Assembly (NCBI RefSeq): GCF_047718555.1
Contig: NZ_JBDNRK010000011.1
Coordinates: 37,572 to 101,571 of the forward strand
Direction of reading: 5' to 3'
From: Clostridium_I sp047718555
GTDB lineage: Bacteria; Bacillota; Clostridia; Clostridiales; Clostridiaceae
Length of the DNA: 64,000 bases
Shown: positions 16,981 to 25,996 of the stretch, in pieces
How positions within the stretch are numbered: position 1 is the stretch's first letter
Layout: each line of letters starts with the position of its first letter
Position numbers and translations under genes: made by a program
Notes under the pieces: generated by a model
Databases searched by the model: none
What the model was told of the DNA's origin: nothing
Seen by the model: the letters and a program-made list of their open reading frames with translations, nothing else

Positions 16981-18580
16981 TTAAGAGTAAACTTCCACAA
17001 TTTTCTTTTCCTTTTCATTAATTTTAACCGTTACTTCTTCTACCTTTCCTGCCACTCCTTTAACTTTTCTAAAATCAAATATTAAAAGATAGCCTTGTTC
17101 TAACCCATACTGCTCTAAATATTTGCCTAGTTGTACAAGTCCTTTTTCATGATACTTATCTCCACGCCATATTTTCAGCTCCAATATATACATCTTTTTA
17201 TTATAAGTTATAGCTATATCAAACCTTTTCTCTTCTCCACCTTTTCTCTTCTCCACCTTTTACTTCCTTAAAGGCAAAACCTGTGCCATTTATTATAGGA
17301 CTTAAAAAAGCAAGAAATAATAATCTTCCATCTTCTTCTAAAAAGCCTTCTCTTCTCTCTGAATACTCATGTTTCATGAAATACTGAAACTTTAATAATA
17401 CTTTAGCTATATCCAGGCTTCCATCTTTTTTTATAAATTCTGATCTTTCATTGTAAAAACCTAAATTCGTAGAAGTCTCTATTATAGAACTCATATAATC
17501 GTATATTTTTTGTTCGTAAATTCTATTATGAAGCTTTAATTTTCCCTGCTCATCCTTAAATATTCCATATATTACACCCAAGTTTATAGTAGAATTATCT
17601 TTATTATAAGTAATTTCACTACCATCTACCGTTATCTTCTTTATCAATTCTTTTAAAGCAATATTATTTTCTAGATTTTTGATCAAACTATCAAAATTAG
17701 TATTGCTATCTTTTAAAAATTCTTTAACAGCTCTGTCCATATATTCCTTATCCCACTTTAGTTGTTTTATATCCATAATTTTTTCATCTATTATTTTACA
17801 AAGCTTACTCACAAGAAAAGGATATCCTGAAGTGTAAAAATAAAGTCTATCTGAAAAATACTCTTTATCTAATTTTACTCCTTTATTTTTTATGTAATCT
17901 TCCAACATAGTACCTATTTCTTCCTTTGAAAAACTCATATCCACATCAAAATCTGAAGCTATATTCCAAGGACTGTTGTATTTGTGCTCTTCATCTGATC
18001 TTATCTTTAGTTTTAAACTCTTTACATCATGTACACCTGCTAATATTACACTATGAAAAGTCTTATCTTTCCCCGAATTTCTAAGTAAATATTTGTTTCT
18101 CAACATACCTAAAAAGCTCAAAAACATCTGATTGTTACTGCTTTTATCTACTTCATCTATCATAATTACTACTTTTTTATTAACTTTTATAATGAACTTT
18201 GTTATAGCTCTTGATAAATCATTAAATGTCTGAATTTTATTCTTTTGTTCTTCCAAAAAGTCAGCCAAATCTTCATAATGTAAAAATAAGCTATCAGCCA
18301 CTATTTGTAAAAATACTTTTACAAAGCGCTGCTCTTCTTGAAAAATCAAATCTCCTACACCTTCAAAGCTTATTGATATAGTTAAGTACTCAATATTTTT
18401 ATCAAGGTTTTTTTCAAGCATATATAAAGTGGTTGTTTTTCCGTACTGCCTTGGTCTGTTTATTATAAAATACTCTTCATTTTCTATGAACTCCATTATA
18501 TCATTTAATTTTTCTGATATATCTACCATATAATGCTTCTCTGGTATACATGTCCCCGTAACATTAAATTTCTTTTCCAT
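16981..18580 (-). pseudogene. AAA-ATPase with PD-(D/E)XK nuclease domain, frameshifted by a 16-bp duplication
   Basis: The N-terminal part (17219-18580) is an AAA-like ATPase: R-P-R-Q-Y-G-K-T-T-T near residue 42 is the Walker A and V-V-I-M-I-D-E-V-D-K the Walker B. The C-terminal nuclease part (the frame ending at 16981) holds F-D-I-A-I-T-Y...M-Y-I-L-E-L-K-I-W-R-G, the D and E-x-K of the DUF1703-type nuclease fold. The frames join at 17224-17255, where a 16-bp unit (CCTTTTCTCTTCTCCA on the plus strand) is present twice. Removing one unit restores a single 520-residue frame. Such proteins are common accessory genes in clostridia and anaerobes; their role is not established. Confidence 0.85.
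17224..17255. repeat. 16-bp perfect tandem duplication causing a frameshift
   Basis: CCTTTTCTCTTCTCCA occurs twice head to tail (17224-17239 and 17240-17255), followed by the first six bases of a third unit. Because 16 is not a multiple of three, it puts the nuclease domain of the AAA gene out of frame. Slippage or short-homology recombination could remove it. Confidence 0.95.
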
Positions 18581-18637
18581 TATTCTCTCACCCCACTTCT
18601 TGTATATATTTTACCACATTACATAACTCTTTAAACA

Positions 18638-18670
18638 CAAAAAAACTGCAAAATATAAAGTCTACAGTTT
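18638..18670 (-). terminator. Weak terminator-like hairpin
   Basis: On the minus strand AAACTG pairs with CAGTTT around a 16-base loop and is followed by seven T. It lies between the Y1 transposase and the AAA gene and could end transcription of the former. The stem is short. Confidence 0.35.
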
Positions 18671-18709
18671 CCTCATTTTCATCCATTACATCAGCTCATT
18701 CACATTTAC

Positions 18710-18737
18710 TATTTTTTTCAAGTAACAGTTATCGTTA
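18710..18737. repeat. Copy 2 (diverged) of the GTAAC-N-GTTAC short repeat
   Basis: TTTCAAGTAACAGTTATCGT follows a CAGCTCATTCACATTTACTA stretch that also precedes the copy at 29.72 kb, so similarity runs for about 50 bp. A truncated nuclease gene begins immediately to its right. Confidence 0.6.
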
Positions 18738-18744
18738 CAAATAA

Positions 18745-18906
18745 GGCATTGAAAAAGGCAAAGAAGAAACTACCGTGAATCTTTTGAAGCTTGTAATCGA
18801 TACAGAAATTATAGCTAAAAGCACAGGTTTAAGTTTAGAAAAAATACTTGAACTTAAGAAAAAATATGAAAACCAGAAGTTTAAGGATAATAAAAATAGA
18901 GACTAA
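18745..18906 (+). pseudogene. C-terminal remnant of a Rpn/PD-(D/E)XK transposase-like protein
   Basis: The 53-codon open frame encodes G-I-E-K-G-K-E-E-T-T-V-N-L-L-K-L and E-I-I-A-K-S-T-G-L-S-L-E-K-I-L-E-L. This is the characteristic C-terminal tail of recombination-promoting nuclease (Rpn, formerly 'putative transposase') proteins. The catalytic N-terminal region is missing; a stop codon and a dispersed repeat lie directly upstream. It is on the plus strand, unlike its neighbours. I read it as a deletion remnant. Confidence 0.7.
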
Positions 18907-18936
18907 CATTGAAATATCAATTCTTTGTTAGTCTCT
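18898..18936. other. Perfect 11-bp inverted repeat (terminator or REP-like hairpin)
   Basis: AGAGACTAACA is inverted as TGTTAGTCTCT around a 17-base loop. The left arm is the 3' end of the Rpn remnant, and the hairpin lies 23 bases beyond the stop of the Y1 transposase gene. It may be the terminator of the original nuclease gene or a REP-type site of that transposase. Confidence 0.6.
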
Positions 18937-18958
18937 TTGAATATTAGCCTAATAACAT

Positions 18959-19513
18959 TTAACTAAACTTACTAATTGCAGACTCAACAAATCCCTTATA
19001 CAATTCTCTATTCTTGTCTTTAAAATATGATAATATTTTATCACTACAACTTAATTTTTCTTTTTCATTACCAATGTACATAGAATAACTACTCCATTTA
19101 TAAAATTCTGGTTTTTGGACCATCTTTGCTCTTACAGGATTTAAATGAATATATCTACTGGCCTCTAATACATAATTATCTTCCTGCATTATTTCTGCAT
19201 TATACCTATCTTGAAATAAATGTCCTACATAATTATATTTGTTATTAAAGTTTCTTGCATAAGACTTATTTATTCGGCTCATTAAATACCATATATGTTT
19301 TTCATTTGTTTTTATTTGAAGATGAATATGATTTGTCATTAGAGTATACACAATAAGCTCATAACTATTCTCATAATAATCCATAGCTTCTTTCAAGTTT
19401 TCCAAATAAACTAAATAATCCTGATCATCTTTAAATATATCACTTCTCCTATTCCCCCTACAGGTTACATGATACATTGCGTTAGGATACCATAGTAATT
19501 TTTTCTTTGGCAT
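18959..19513 (-). CDS. REP-associated Y1-type tyrosine transposase (IS200-like domain)
   Basis: The 184-residue product is a Y1 transposase of the TnpA-REP type. Visible signatures are the N-terminal W-Y-P-N-A-M-Y-H-V-T-C-R-G-N-R-R, the metal-binding T-N-H-I-H-L (the HUH motif) and the downstream Y-V-L-E-A-S-R-Y-I-H-L-N-P-V-R-A segment typical of this clade. ATG 19513 is chosen since GGGGAG lies 7 bases before it. The gene is intact. These enzymes nick single-stranded DNA at hairpin ends of REP elements; the nearby hairpin at 18,898 is a candidate. The group II intron begins 35 bases upstream of the gene. Confidence 0.88.
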   Translation of the reverse strand: MPKKKLLWYPNAMYHVTCRGNRRSDIFKDDQDYLVYLENLKEAMDYYENSYELIVYTLMTNHIHLQIKTNEKHIWYLMSRINKSYARNFNNKYNYVGHLFQDRYNAEIMQEDNYVLEASRYIHLNPVRAKMVQKPEFYKWSSYSMYIGNEKEKLSCSDKILSYFKDKNRELYKGFVESAISKFS

Positions 19514-20069
19514 TGAATTCTCCCCATTCACTTTATTCTTATAGGAAGGTACGAAAAGAAGTCGCTAATTATTAGTGTTTCATTGGAAACTGCGTTAGTT
19601 ACTAGGCGTATCCCCGCTTGAAGCCGCACTCTGAGTAATCGGTTTGTAGATTGCATGAGAGTTAAGTACCTAATGGCATTGCTTTACGCAGAAGCAATAC
19701 TGGGTTAGGGGAAAAATGGAAAGTATAAACGTAGAGTTGAACCTTTGTAATCTTCGTCAAAGAAGATAAGCGTACTGCGAAGTAACAAGCTTAATATGGA
19801 TAGAAAAGATTGAATCGTCCTCCAATCGTGCAGTAACCCATATATCCATCGGAGTAGAGAAGGATGCTTACCCATTTGAATCTAATATTAGTGGAACTTG
19901 GTAAGCCCTTTGTGTTCCTCGAGAGAGGTAGGGTAATCGTAAGAAAACTACAATACCAGAGAGCAAAGGAGTGTGGAGAAAGCGAATGCCAGTAGGACGA
20001 AAGTCCAGGGGAAAGAATAACCTGCTGGATAGGGTTTGATAACCCGCTCGAAAGAGGGCAGACTTCCAC

Positions 20070-20857
20070 ATGGTCATCAACACGAAAAAAAACGTAAAGA
20101 AGAATCTTTTTAAGGAGAAACATGTTTTGAAAACTATTAAAAAATTTAATACGTCGGCTGTTTCTCCACATATACAGGACTGGACGCTAATTAACTGGAA
20201 GAAAGTATGTCAATATGTGAAGAAACTTCGCCAACGGATTTTTCGTGCCGAACAGTTGGGACAGAAAAGAAAAGTAAGAAAGCTTCAAAGACTAATGATT
20301 AGAAGTAATGCTAATTTGTTAATGTCAATTAAAAGAGTTACACAAAATAACAAAGACAAACGAACTGCTGGTGTTGATGCTGAGATTATACTCACTTCAA
20401 GTGACAGATTGAGATTATATAACCTTCTCAAGGGGTATAATATTAAATATATTATACCTAAGCCAGCAAAAAGATTATACATACCCAAGAAAAATGGTAA
20501 AATGCGTCCTTTAGGAATACCGGTCATAAAAGATAGGATATTTCAAAATATTGTTAAAAATGCTTTGGAGCCACAATGGGAAGCGAGATTTGGACCTTCT
20601 TCATATGGATTCAGACCTAAGCGAAGCGCCCAGGATGCTATTGTCAACCTATTCACTAAGCTATCATCTAGGAGTACAAGGCAATAGATATTTGAAGGTG
20701 ACTTCAAGGGATGTTTTGATAATCTCAATCATCAATATATTATGGATAGTTTAACGGGATTCCCTGCTAAAGAAACTATATATAAATGGTTAAAAGCAGG
20801 ATATGTTGATAATAACTCATTTAATAATACAGATTCTGGCACTCCTCAAGGTGGTTT
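20070..20857 (+). pseudogene. Group II intron reverse transcriptase/maturase, N-terminal part (broken)
   Basis: The frame encodes the LtrA-type N-terminus and RT blocks 0-4: W-K-K-V-C-Q-Y-V, T-A-G-V-D, I-P-K-K-N-G-K-M-R-P-L-G-I-P, G-P-S-S-Y-G-F-R-P and then F-E-G-D-F-K-G-C-F-D-N. A TAG at 20,685 interrupts R-Q-[stop]-I-F-E-G-D; Trp is usual at that place, so TGG to TAG is the likely change. The frame continues to T-P-Q-G-G at about 20,855, where the RIT element starts. The rest of the gene resumes at about 24,330. Confidence 0.88.
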
Positions 20858-21018
20858 ATGCAAAGCTTCGCATAATCCGCCTTATGCAAAGAAAGTAATT
20901 ATGCAAAGTAAACTTTGAAATATCGCATACTTACTGACTCTCTTTTTGGTTTACTTTGCATAATCTTCGTCAATGATAATAGAGTGAAAACTCAAAATTA
21001 TTGAAGGAGGTATTTCTT

Positions 21019-22255
21019 TTGAAAAAGAAACCACTTAATGAATTATTACAGGACTTAGAGCAGGAACTGCTACGATTAGGCTACACAGAGGGTTCTATGA
21101 AATTTTATCATAACCGCTGGGAAAAAATCATAAAATTCGCAGAAGAGCGTAATGAGACTTATTACTCAGAACAACTGGGGATAGACTTTGTTGAGAAACA
21201 TTTTCAGATTTTTAAAAAGGATTTCGATAAAACCTTGTGCCAGAAAGATACTCAAGAACTTCGCATCATCAGAATGATTGGAGATTTCCAACTCCATAAT
21301 ACCGTTTTAAGGCGATACTATAAACACAAACAACTTTTGATTGACCCTTACTATATGAAGTATAAGTAGTAATTTCAAAAATCACTGCAAATCCAAAGAT
21401 TACTCAAAGGTGACTGTTGATCACTACGTAAATCAAGCAGAGCGATTTATGGATTACTTGCTTTCGCAAGGCATATATGATTGTCGTAATATGAGTCTCT
21501 CAATTATTCATGGCTATATCAAAACATTAGCTGGATATACTTACAAAACTGTGGAACAGAATATCTGCTCTATCCGTGCATTTTTAAGATATCTTCTGGA
21601 ACAGGACATTTTAAAAACTGATTTAGCTGCAAAAACACCAATGGTTCAAGCCCGTAAACAGACAAGAATTCCCTCTGTGTGGACAAAGGAAGAACTAAGC
21701 GCACTTATAGGTGCTATTGACCGTGGTAGTCCAAAAGGGAAAAGGGATTATGCCATTATCCTTCTAGCTTGTATGTTGGGACTTAGGGTTACTGATATCA
21801 AGAACCTGACTTTTGACTGCTTTCACTGAGAAGAAAAAAGGCTGATATTTACCCAGTCCAAGACAAGAGAAACAGTTATACTCCCAATTCGATCCGAATT
21901 GGGATGGGCTGTCATTGATTATCTGAAATATGGTAGACCGAAGGTTGATTCATCCATCATATTTGTAAGGCATATGGCGCCATTCCTACCTTTTTCAGAA
22001 GGAGACCACTTAGCTCAACTAATACAAAATTATATGAGAACAGCGCATCTGCCTACGTTGAAAAAGCGTCGTGGTATGCACTCTCTCCGCCATACGGCTA
22101 CATCGAAAATGCTTGAGCAGGGCACATCTCTAGTAGTCATTTCAGATATCCTTGGTTATACAGATACTGACTCAACATCAGTTTATTTGAAAGTGGATGT
22201 AGCTAAACTGAAGGAATGTTGCCTGGATACTGCGGAGGTAAGTGCCCATGAGTAA
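21019..22255 (+). pseudogene. ritA: First tyrosine recombinase of the RIT element (broken)
   Basis: The gene starts at TTG 21019, 8 bases after AAGGAGG. Its frame breaks near 21,367 (TAG TAA, then a shift of frame) and again at TGA 21,827 within F-D-C-F-H-[stop]-E-E-K-R. The remaining parts show a tyrosine recombinase: box I G-L-R-V-T-D-I-K-N-L, box II H-S-L-R-H-T and the terminal V-Y-L-K-V with the nucleophile Tyr. It overlaps the next gene by 8 bases. With both breaks, full-length protein is not expected. Confidence 0.85.
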
Positions 22256-23234
22256 TTATATTTTCAAAGGACCATTTGCAGAGAATATAGAAAACCACGT
22301 AAAATTAAAACAGGCTATCGGTTATAAGTACAATACTGAAGCAGATCATCTATTACGGTTCTCTACATTTACTGCTAAAAAGTATCCTGAAGCAAAAGAG
22401 CTTACAAAGGAAATTGTTATGGACTGGTGCTCGAAAAAGAGTTATGAGGCACAGGCCAATCAGTGTTCAAGAGCTTCTATACTACGGCAGTTTGCTATAT
22501 ATATGGATAGCATAGATATGAATCCATACATAATTCCAAAAGGCTATTTTCAAGTTGAAGAACACTATATTCCATATATTTATACTGTAGATGAATTACA
22601 GCGTTTTTTCAATGAGACAGACAAGTGTCATTATGTCAACGAATGCCCATATCGACATTTAATTATGCCTGTATTCTTCCGAATGGTTTACTCATGCGGT
22701 CTTCGTTCTTCGGAAGCAAGACTCCTTAAAGTAGAAGATGTAAATCTTGACACAGGGGTACTAACCATTCAGCATTCCAAGAAGGATAACTGTCGTTTTG
22801 TTCCAATGTCTGATGAATTAACAAGATGCTGCCGCGATTACTCCAATAATGTACATATGACGTCAAAGCGAAGCGATTTCTTTTTTCCGGGATTGAATAA
22901 TAAGCCTATGACTATAGTTAATGTATATCATAACTTTCGACGATTCTTATGGAAGGCTGGTATTTCCCATGGAGGTCGCGGCAAAGGACCTCGTGTTCAC
23001 GACTTCCGCCATACTTTTGCATGCCACTGTCTTAAACAATGGGTTCTCCAAGGAAAGGATCTTTCGGTTTACCTTCCAGTGTTAAAGACATATATGGGAC
23101 ATGATTCCTTTGAGGAAACTGCATATTATCTTAGAATGACTGCTGATGTATTCCCGGATATATCAATTAAGTTGGAAGGAAGCTTTCCTGGTATTATTCC
23201 TAAGTTAGAAGGTGCTGACCATGAGACCAACTGA
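22248..23234 (+). CDS. ritB: Second tyrosine recombinase of the RIT element
   Basis: This 328-residue tyrosine recombinase has an N-terminal SAM-like core-binding domain and a C-terminal catalytic domain. Catalytic residues are visible as S-C-G-L-R-S-S-E-A-R (Arg I), H-D-F-R-H-T-F (His-x-x-Arg), the M-G-H-D-S motif and Y-Y-L-R-M (Tyr). The start ATG 22248 lies 9 bases after GGAGG and overlaps the end of the first recombinase. It in turn overlaps the third gene by 14 bases, so the trio is one coupled message. It is intact. Confidence 0.9.
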   Translation: MSNYIFKGPFAENIENHVKLKQAIGYKYNTEADHLLRFSTFTAKKYPEAKELTKEIVMDWCSKKSYEAQANQCSRASILRQFAIYMDSIDMNPYIIPKGYFQVEEHYIPYIYTVDELQRFFNETDKCHYVNECPYRHLIMPVFFRMVYSCGLRSSEARLLKVEDVNLDTGVLTIQHSKKDNCRFVPMSDELTRCCRDYSNNVHMTSKRSDFFFPGLNNKPMTIVNVYHNFRRFLWKAGISHGGRGKGPRVHDFRHTFACHCLKQWVLQGKDLSVYLPVLKTYMGHDSFEETAYYLRMTADVFPDISIKLEGSFPGIIPKLEGADHETN

Positions 23235-24234
23235 TTTTGCAATCCACCTTACAGGATTTCTGTCCGAATATCTTCCAAAACAAAAGAATGCAAGTAAGAA
23301 TACGATAGTATCATACCGAGATACTTTCAAGCTATTGATTAGATACTGTAATGAGCAGAGAAATATACATGTTGAAAAGCTAAATCTAAGCATGCTAACG
23401 CATGAATTGATTATAGGGTTCCTTGAATGGCTAGAAACAGATAAAAAATGTAGAATTTCTACTAGAAATCAACGCCTTGCGGCTATACATTCCTTTTTTC
23501 GCTATGCACAGTACGAGGAACCAGAAGGAATTCTTCATTTCCAAAAGGTAATTTCTCTGCCGATTAAAAAGGCACAAAAGTCATCGATACCCCATCTAAC
23601 ACCTGAAGCTATGCAAGTCTTATTATCTCAGCCAGATAAAACTACTGCAAAAGGACGTAGAGATTTAACGCTTTTAGATATCCTTTATGATTCCGGATGT
23701 AGGGTACAGGAACTTGCTGATCTTAGGGTACGTGATGTTGTATTGAGCAATCCGGCAGCTCTTATTCTTACTGGAAAAGGAAATAAAATTCGCAGAGTTC
23801 CTCTTATGAAAAATACACTTACTTTATTGGAACACTACATTCAGGAGAATTCCCTTAATAAACTTTGGAAAAGCGATTATCCTTTGTTTACAAACAAACA
23901 ACATAACAAGCTTTCTAAAGAGGGAATTGCATATATTATTTCTCAGCATGTACATTCAGCAAGAAGGATCTCAACGATAGTGCCCGAAAAAGTAACACCT
24001 CATATGTTTCGGCATAGCAAGGCAATGCACCTTCTTCAAGCTGGTGTCAATCTAATATATATACGATATTTCTTAGGTCATGAGGACATCAAAACCACAG
24101 AAATCTATGCCAAGTGTGATACCGAATTAAAACGTCAGGCCATTGAGAACGCATATCCTGATTTAGTTGACAGCAACTTACCTGATTGGAGTGAAGATTC
24201 AGCGTTGCTTGATTGGCTTTCCAAGTTAAAGTAG
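23221..24234 (+). CDS. ritC: Third tyrosine recombinase of the RIT element
   Basis: This 337-residue protein is a XerC/D-like tyrosine recombinase. It shows S-G-C-R-V-Q-E-L-A-D-L (Arg I), H-M-F-R-H-S-K-A (His-x-x-Arg), L-G-H-E-D-I-K-T-T and I-Y-A-K-C (Tyr). ATG 23221 follows AAGGTG by 6 bases; the frame is open a little further upstream. The gene is intact and ends 5 bases before the right-hand inverted repeats. In RIT elements all three recombinases are thought to act together, so the broken first gene may leave this copy immobile unless helped in trans. Confidence 0.9.
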   Translation: MRPTDFAIHLTGFLSEYLPKQKNASKNTIVSYRDTFKLLIRYCNEQRNIHVEKLNLSMLTHELIIGFLEWLETDKKCRISTRNQRLAAIHSFFRYAQYEEPEGILHFQKVISLPIKKAQKSSIPHLTPEAMQVLLSQPDKTTAKGRRDLTLLDILYDSGCRVQELADLRVRDVVLSNPAALILTGKGNKIRRVPLMKNTLTLLEHYIQENSLNKLWKSDYPLFTNKQHNKLSKEGIAYIISQHVHSARRISTIVPEKVTPHMFRHSKAMHLLQAGVNLIYIRYFLGHEDIKTTEIYAKCDTELKRQAIENAYPDLVDSNLPDWSEDSALLDWLSKLK

Positions 24235-24329
24235 TCAGATATTATGCAAAGTAAATCCTACAACAATCCATCTAAATCAGTGCTTAGCTAGGTTTACTTT
24301 GCATAATCATCAACTTTGCATAAGGATAG

Positions 24330-25422
24330 CTTGTCTCACCTCCGCTAGCCAATATAGCACTACATGGTATGGAAGAAGAACTGGGCATTAGATACTATCT
24401 CAATAGAGGAAGACGTTATTTAGCTAGGAATTCGGTTGGAGTAACAATCTATGCTGATGATTTTGTAGTTGTATGCAAAACAAAAGAAGAAGCCACAAAT
24501 ATGTATGAAAAGCTTAAACCATATCTTGATAAAAGAGGATTAAAGCTTGCAGATGATAAAACAAAAGTTACACATATTAGTGAAGGATTTGATTTTCTTG
24601 GATTTAATCTGAGACAGTGTAAAACTAATAGTAAGATGCAACTACTAATAAAACCATCAAAGGCAAGTGTAAAAAAAGCCAGGGAAACGATATAAGAATG
24701 TTTTTACACAAATGCTAGGGAAATCAGTTGGAGACCTAATTGCAAAGCTGAACCCTATAATTAGGGGCATAGGAAACTACTGGTCAAGTCAAGTTGCAAA
24801 GAAGATATTCGAAAATCTGGATATGTATATATGGATTAATACAAGAAAGCATTTGAAACATTTACACCACAACAAGCCATTTAAATGGATTTACAGAAAG
24901 TACTTCAAAGCTGATCATACGGGCATCAGCAGAGCTAAATGGATATTGACAGACCCTCATGATAACAAAACTCAGTTATTTAAGATGAGCTGGATACCGA
25001 TAGTAAGACATGCTGTAGTTAAGTATAAGAATAGTCCTGATGATGCCAATTTAAAAGAGTATTTTGAGAAAAGAGACAAAAAGGAGTTCATAAGGGATAA
25101 TGTTTTGAGTAGAAGGAAAATGGCAAAACGCAGCAATTATAAGTGTAGAGTATGTAAACAATCATTAGTTGGAGCAGAGCCTTTAAAGATTAATCAAATT
25201 GTACCTCGCATATTAGGCGGTGATGAACTTTATGATAACTTAGAATTGTTACATCAAAGTTGTCAGAAACAACATCAATCACTACTTGTAAAATACGGTG
25301 GAGGAAGACATTTAACAGCAATAATAAAATACTCCCATAATAATCAAGTAGAACTCAACAGCCAAGAAGGATACAGATTAATGAAAGAGACATTTAAGAA
25401 ATTTAAATACCAACTTGTTTGA
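24330..25422 (+). pseudogene. Group II intron maturase, C-terminal part with X and HNH-like domains (broken)
   Basis: After the RIT element the frame resumes with L-V-S-P-P-L-A-N-I-A-L-H-G, then the catalytic Y-A-D-D-F-V-V (RT block 5) and F-D-F-L-G-F. A one-base shift near 24,692 separates this from the maturase X domain (N-P-I-I-R-G-I-G-N-Y-W) and an HNH-type end (C-R-V-C-K-Q...N-Q-I-V-P-R-I-L-G-G...L-H-Q-S-C). The first His of the usual H-H-I-V-P is replaced by N-Q, so the endonuclease may have been weakened even before the frameshift. Confidence 0.87.
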
Positions 25423-25437
25423 GATAAAAGATGGCTT

Positions 25438-25474
25438 GAGCCGTATGTTTTGTAAGGAACAAGTACGGTTCTTA
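25438..25474 (+). ncRNA. Group II intron domain V
   Basis: GAGCCGTATG pairs with the later GTACGGTTCTT around a short internal helix, the conserved catalytic domain V pattern. It follows the maturase stop by 15 bases, as in intact introns. Domain VI and the 3' splice site should lie in the next 25-35 bases, where the IS256 element has inserted. Confidence 0.8.
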
Positions 25475-25510
25475 GGCGAGAAAGAAGTAGTAATCCTTCC
25501 AACTTAGCGG

Positions 25511-25556
25511 GAACGTACATAGATTTATGTAAATCAAATCTATGTACGTTCTTTTT
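25511..25556 (+). terminator. Hairpin with T-run inside the left end of the IS256-family element
   Basis: GAACGTACATAGATTT (25,511-25,526) is perfectly inverted at 25,536-25,551 around a 9-base loop and followed by TTTTT. It has the form of a Rho-independent terminator and would insulate the transposase gene from outside transcription. Confidence 0.75.
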
Positions 25557-25726
25557 ATGTATATATAGCTGGTAATAATGGAAATAATATCATTAAAATA
25601 TTGTGAGAGGAGTAGAAATATATGAAGATTTTAGTTTTACCATAGTGTTAGTATAAAAGTGTAGACACAAAGGAATAGATTTACAGAAGTGATAAAATAA
25701 AAATAAGGGAAGGAAAGTGTCTACAG

Positions 25727-25996
25727 ATGGGAAGAACAGTTAAAAGCTATACAGAAGAATATAAGAACACAATAGTTGAATTATTTAACAATGGGAAAAC
25801 GTATAAAGAACTTAACAGCGAATATGGAGTACCAAAAAGTACTATAAGACAGTGGGTAAATAAAGTAGAGAAAAGAAATGATGGAACTGAAGAAAAAGAG
25901 AATAATATAAAAGAAATACTTAAAAGAGATGCTCTTCTTCAAGAGGAGAATGAAATATTAAAAAAAGCATTGTCCATATTCGCAAAGGCAAAATAG
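25727..25996 (+). CDS. IS3-family transposase OrfA (helix-turn-helix subunit)
   Basis: This 89-residue protein is the DNA-binding OrfA. It shows the IS3-type helix-turn-helix Y-K-E-L-N-S-E-Y-G-V-P-K-S-T-I-R-Q-W-V (about residues 24-43), followed by a leucine-zipper-like helix with K-R-D-A-L-L-Q-E-E-N-E-I-L-K-K-A-L. GGAAGG lies upstream of ATG 25727. A run of seven A at 25,960-25,966, read as TTA AAA AAA G, is a likely -1 slippage site that would fuse it to OrfB, the normal way such elements make transposase. Confidence 0.92.
   Translation: MGRTVKSYTEEYKNTIVELFNNGKTYKELNSEYGVPKSTIRQWVNKVEKRNDGTEEKENNIKEILKRDALLQEENEILKKALSIFAKAK

Larger units (their letters stand above)
20857..24329 (+). mobile_element. 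RIT element (recombinases in trio) inserted in the group II intron
   Basis: Three overlapping tyrosine recombinase genes in one direction lie between inverted ends. The left end reads CCTTATGCAAAG, six bases, ATTATGCAAAGTAAAC (20,880-20,913). The right end is the exact inverse with a different six-base spacer (to 24,325). Extra half-sites (TTATGCAAAGCTTCGCATAA) lie just outside on the left and another at about 24,244. The arrangement is that described for RIT elements. It splits the reverse transcriptase between Q-G-G and L-V-S-P. No clear target duplication is visible. Confidence 0.88.
19549..25500 (+). mobile_element. Degenerate group II intron, interrupted by a RIT element
   Basis: The 5' end reads GTACG, close to the GTGYG start of group II introns. 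It is followed by about 500 bases of structured, ORF-poor RNA (domains I-III), a reverse transcriptase/maturase gene in domain IV, and a recognisable domain V at 25,438-25,474. The maturase gene has a nonsense codon, a 3.5-kb insertion and a frameshift, so the intron cannot make its own protein. Boundaries are estimates; the 3' end lies at or near the IS256 target site (25,501-25,508). Confidence 0.8.

Noticed and set aside
19791..20171. Minus-strand frames in the 5' part of the group II intron
   Set aside because: They lie in the structured RNA domains and have neither ribosome sites nor recognisable motifs.
25511..25556. Terminator of the group II intron transcript
   Set aside because: The hairpin lies inside the IS256-type left end, beyond the target duplication, so it belongs to the insertion sequence.
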